Part shown: piece after piece, positions 4,722 to 5,198 of the stretch | How positions within the stretch are numbered: position 1 is the first letter of the stretch | How the letters are laid out: every line of letters begins with the position of its first letter | Source of the DNA: Planctomycetota bacterium | Lineage (GTDB): Bacteria; Planctomycetota; UBA1135; GCA-002686595 | Reading direction: 5' to 3' | Assembly (NCBI GenBank): GCA_022447405.1 | Contig: JAKVCE010000184.1 | Coordinates: 1-5,198, forward strand | Length of the DNA: 5,198 nucleotides | Program-made: the position numbers and the translations under genes | The notes under the pieces: model-generated | Databases searched by the model: none | What the model was told of the DNA's origin: nothing | What the model saw: the letters and a program-made list of their open reading frames with translations, nothing else

Positions 4722-5198
4722 GTGCTCCGCGCCAGCCTTCTCCCCAGAGCAGCCACGCTCCTCACCCTCTGCCTCGCACCGAGCTGTGGCAGCGGTGAAG
4801 CTCCGCTCCAGCCCCCGAGCTCCTTCGAGCGGCTCGAGCTCGAGGCCACGGACGGCGCCCTCGTAGCGCCTGAGGTGACGCTGCTCGCTAGCCTCGGAGA
4901 CCTCGGCGGCGTCACGGACTGCGCGGACTGGTCCCTCGACGGGCCCAACTTCGAGTTCCTCTCCCCCGAGGAGGGGCGCGTCCTGAAGGTCGGCCGCGCG
5001 CGCGCTGCCTACATCGCCATCCCCGCCCAGCACAGCTTCGAGGGGGCGTGTGAGGTCACGGTCCGGCTCATCTCGAGGGTGCTGCCCTCTGAGCTGACCA
5101 GCCGGCTCATCTCCGGGGGCGAGGTGATCGGACGAGCCTCTGCGCAGGTCGCCCCTTGGAAGAACCAGCAGGAGGTCCGGCTCCGCTTTGACGCGGCG
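4722..5198 (+). CDS. Secreted protein or lipoprotein of unknown function (3' end outside window)
   Basis: The frame is open from the GTG at 4722 to the window edge (159 codons). Residues 1-22 look like an export signal: basic residues (Arg3, Arg9), a hydrophobic core AATLLTLCLA, then Cys22 in LAPSCGSG. Cys22 could be a lipidation site, but Ala at -3 and Pro at -2 depart from the usual lipobox, so cleavage by signal peptidase I is also possible. A Pro/Ser-rich linker (27-34) precedes a region of alternating hydrophobic and charged residues (LELEATDGALVAPEVTLLA, then CEVTVRLI) that suggests beta strands. Cys67 and Cys110 could form a disulfide outside the cytoplasm. I recognise no family. It is 74 bp from gcdH and not obviously linked to it. 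Base composition resembles the neighbours. That it is a real exported coding region is fairly well supported; its function is unknown. Confidence 0.7.
   Translation, partial: MLRASLLPRAATLLTLCLAPSCGSGEAPLQPPSSFERLELEATDGALVAPEVTLLASLGDLGGVTDCADWSLDGPNFEFLSPEEGRVLKVGRARAAYIAIPAQHSFEGACEVTVRLISRVLPSELTSRLISGGEVIGRASAQVAPWKNQQEVRLRFDAA

Noticed and set aside
4711..4863. ATG at 4711 as the start of the last gene
   Set aside because: Its frame is Ser/Pro/Arg-rich and ends at TAG 4861-4863, while the GTG 4722 frame has a signal peptide and stays open to the window edge.

Overview
This is a GC-rich chromosomal segment with ordinary housekeeping gene content, probably from a free-living bacterium. 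The sequence alone does not fix the lineage. A lysine-rich basic protein beside HU, an archaeal/eukaryal-like two-zinc methionyl-tRNA synthetase, an EI24-family membrane protein and a glutaryl-CoA dehydrogenase would fit an uncultured Planctomycetota or Myxococcota relative, but this is an impression, not a phylogeny. I see no phage, transposon, CRISPR, toxin-antitoxin or defence genes and no tRNA or rRNA.

Left part (1-484, + strand): the window opens inside the 3' end of a gene for an extremely Lys/Ala-rich basic tail built on a 42-bp tandem repeat. After 32 bp comes a GTG-started HU/IHF-family nucleoid protein. A strong GC-rich hairpin (426-458) separates HU from the convergent metG gene.

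Middle part (485-3364, - strand): two genes are read leftward, a zinc-ribbon plus EI24-domain membrane protein (2258-3364) and then methionyl-tRNA synthetase (485-2212). They are 45 bp apart. Nearly all of that gap is a perfect 10-bp hairpin that begins at the EI24 stop codon and ends by covering the likely metG Shine-Dalgarno sequence. This suggests translational coupling or structured control of metG, and it is the most interesting regulatory element I found. Upstream of the EI24 gene, a 28-codon ORF with a strong Shine-Dalgarno sequence overlaps the EI24 start and could be a leader peptide.

Right part (3365-5198, + strand): a 113-bp divergent intergenic region is followed by a full-length glutaryl-CoA dehydrogenase (3478-4647). 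A 74-bp gap with a weak inverted repeat follows, then the 5' part of a secreted protein or lipoprotein of unknown function (from 4722) that runs off the window.

Functionally, the genes cover chromosome packaging (basic protein, HU), translation (MetRS), a membrane protein of uncertain transport role, acyl-CoA catabolism (glutaryl-CoA to crotonyl-CoA) and an unknown envelope protein. Only the EI24-metG pair, and possibly the basic protein-HU pair, look co-transcribed.
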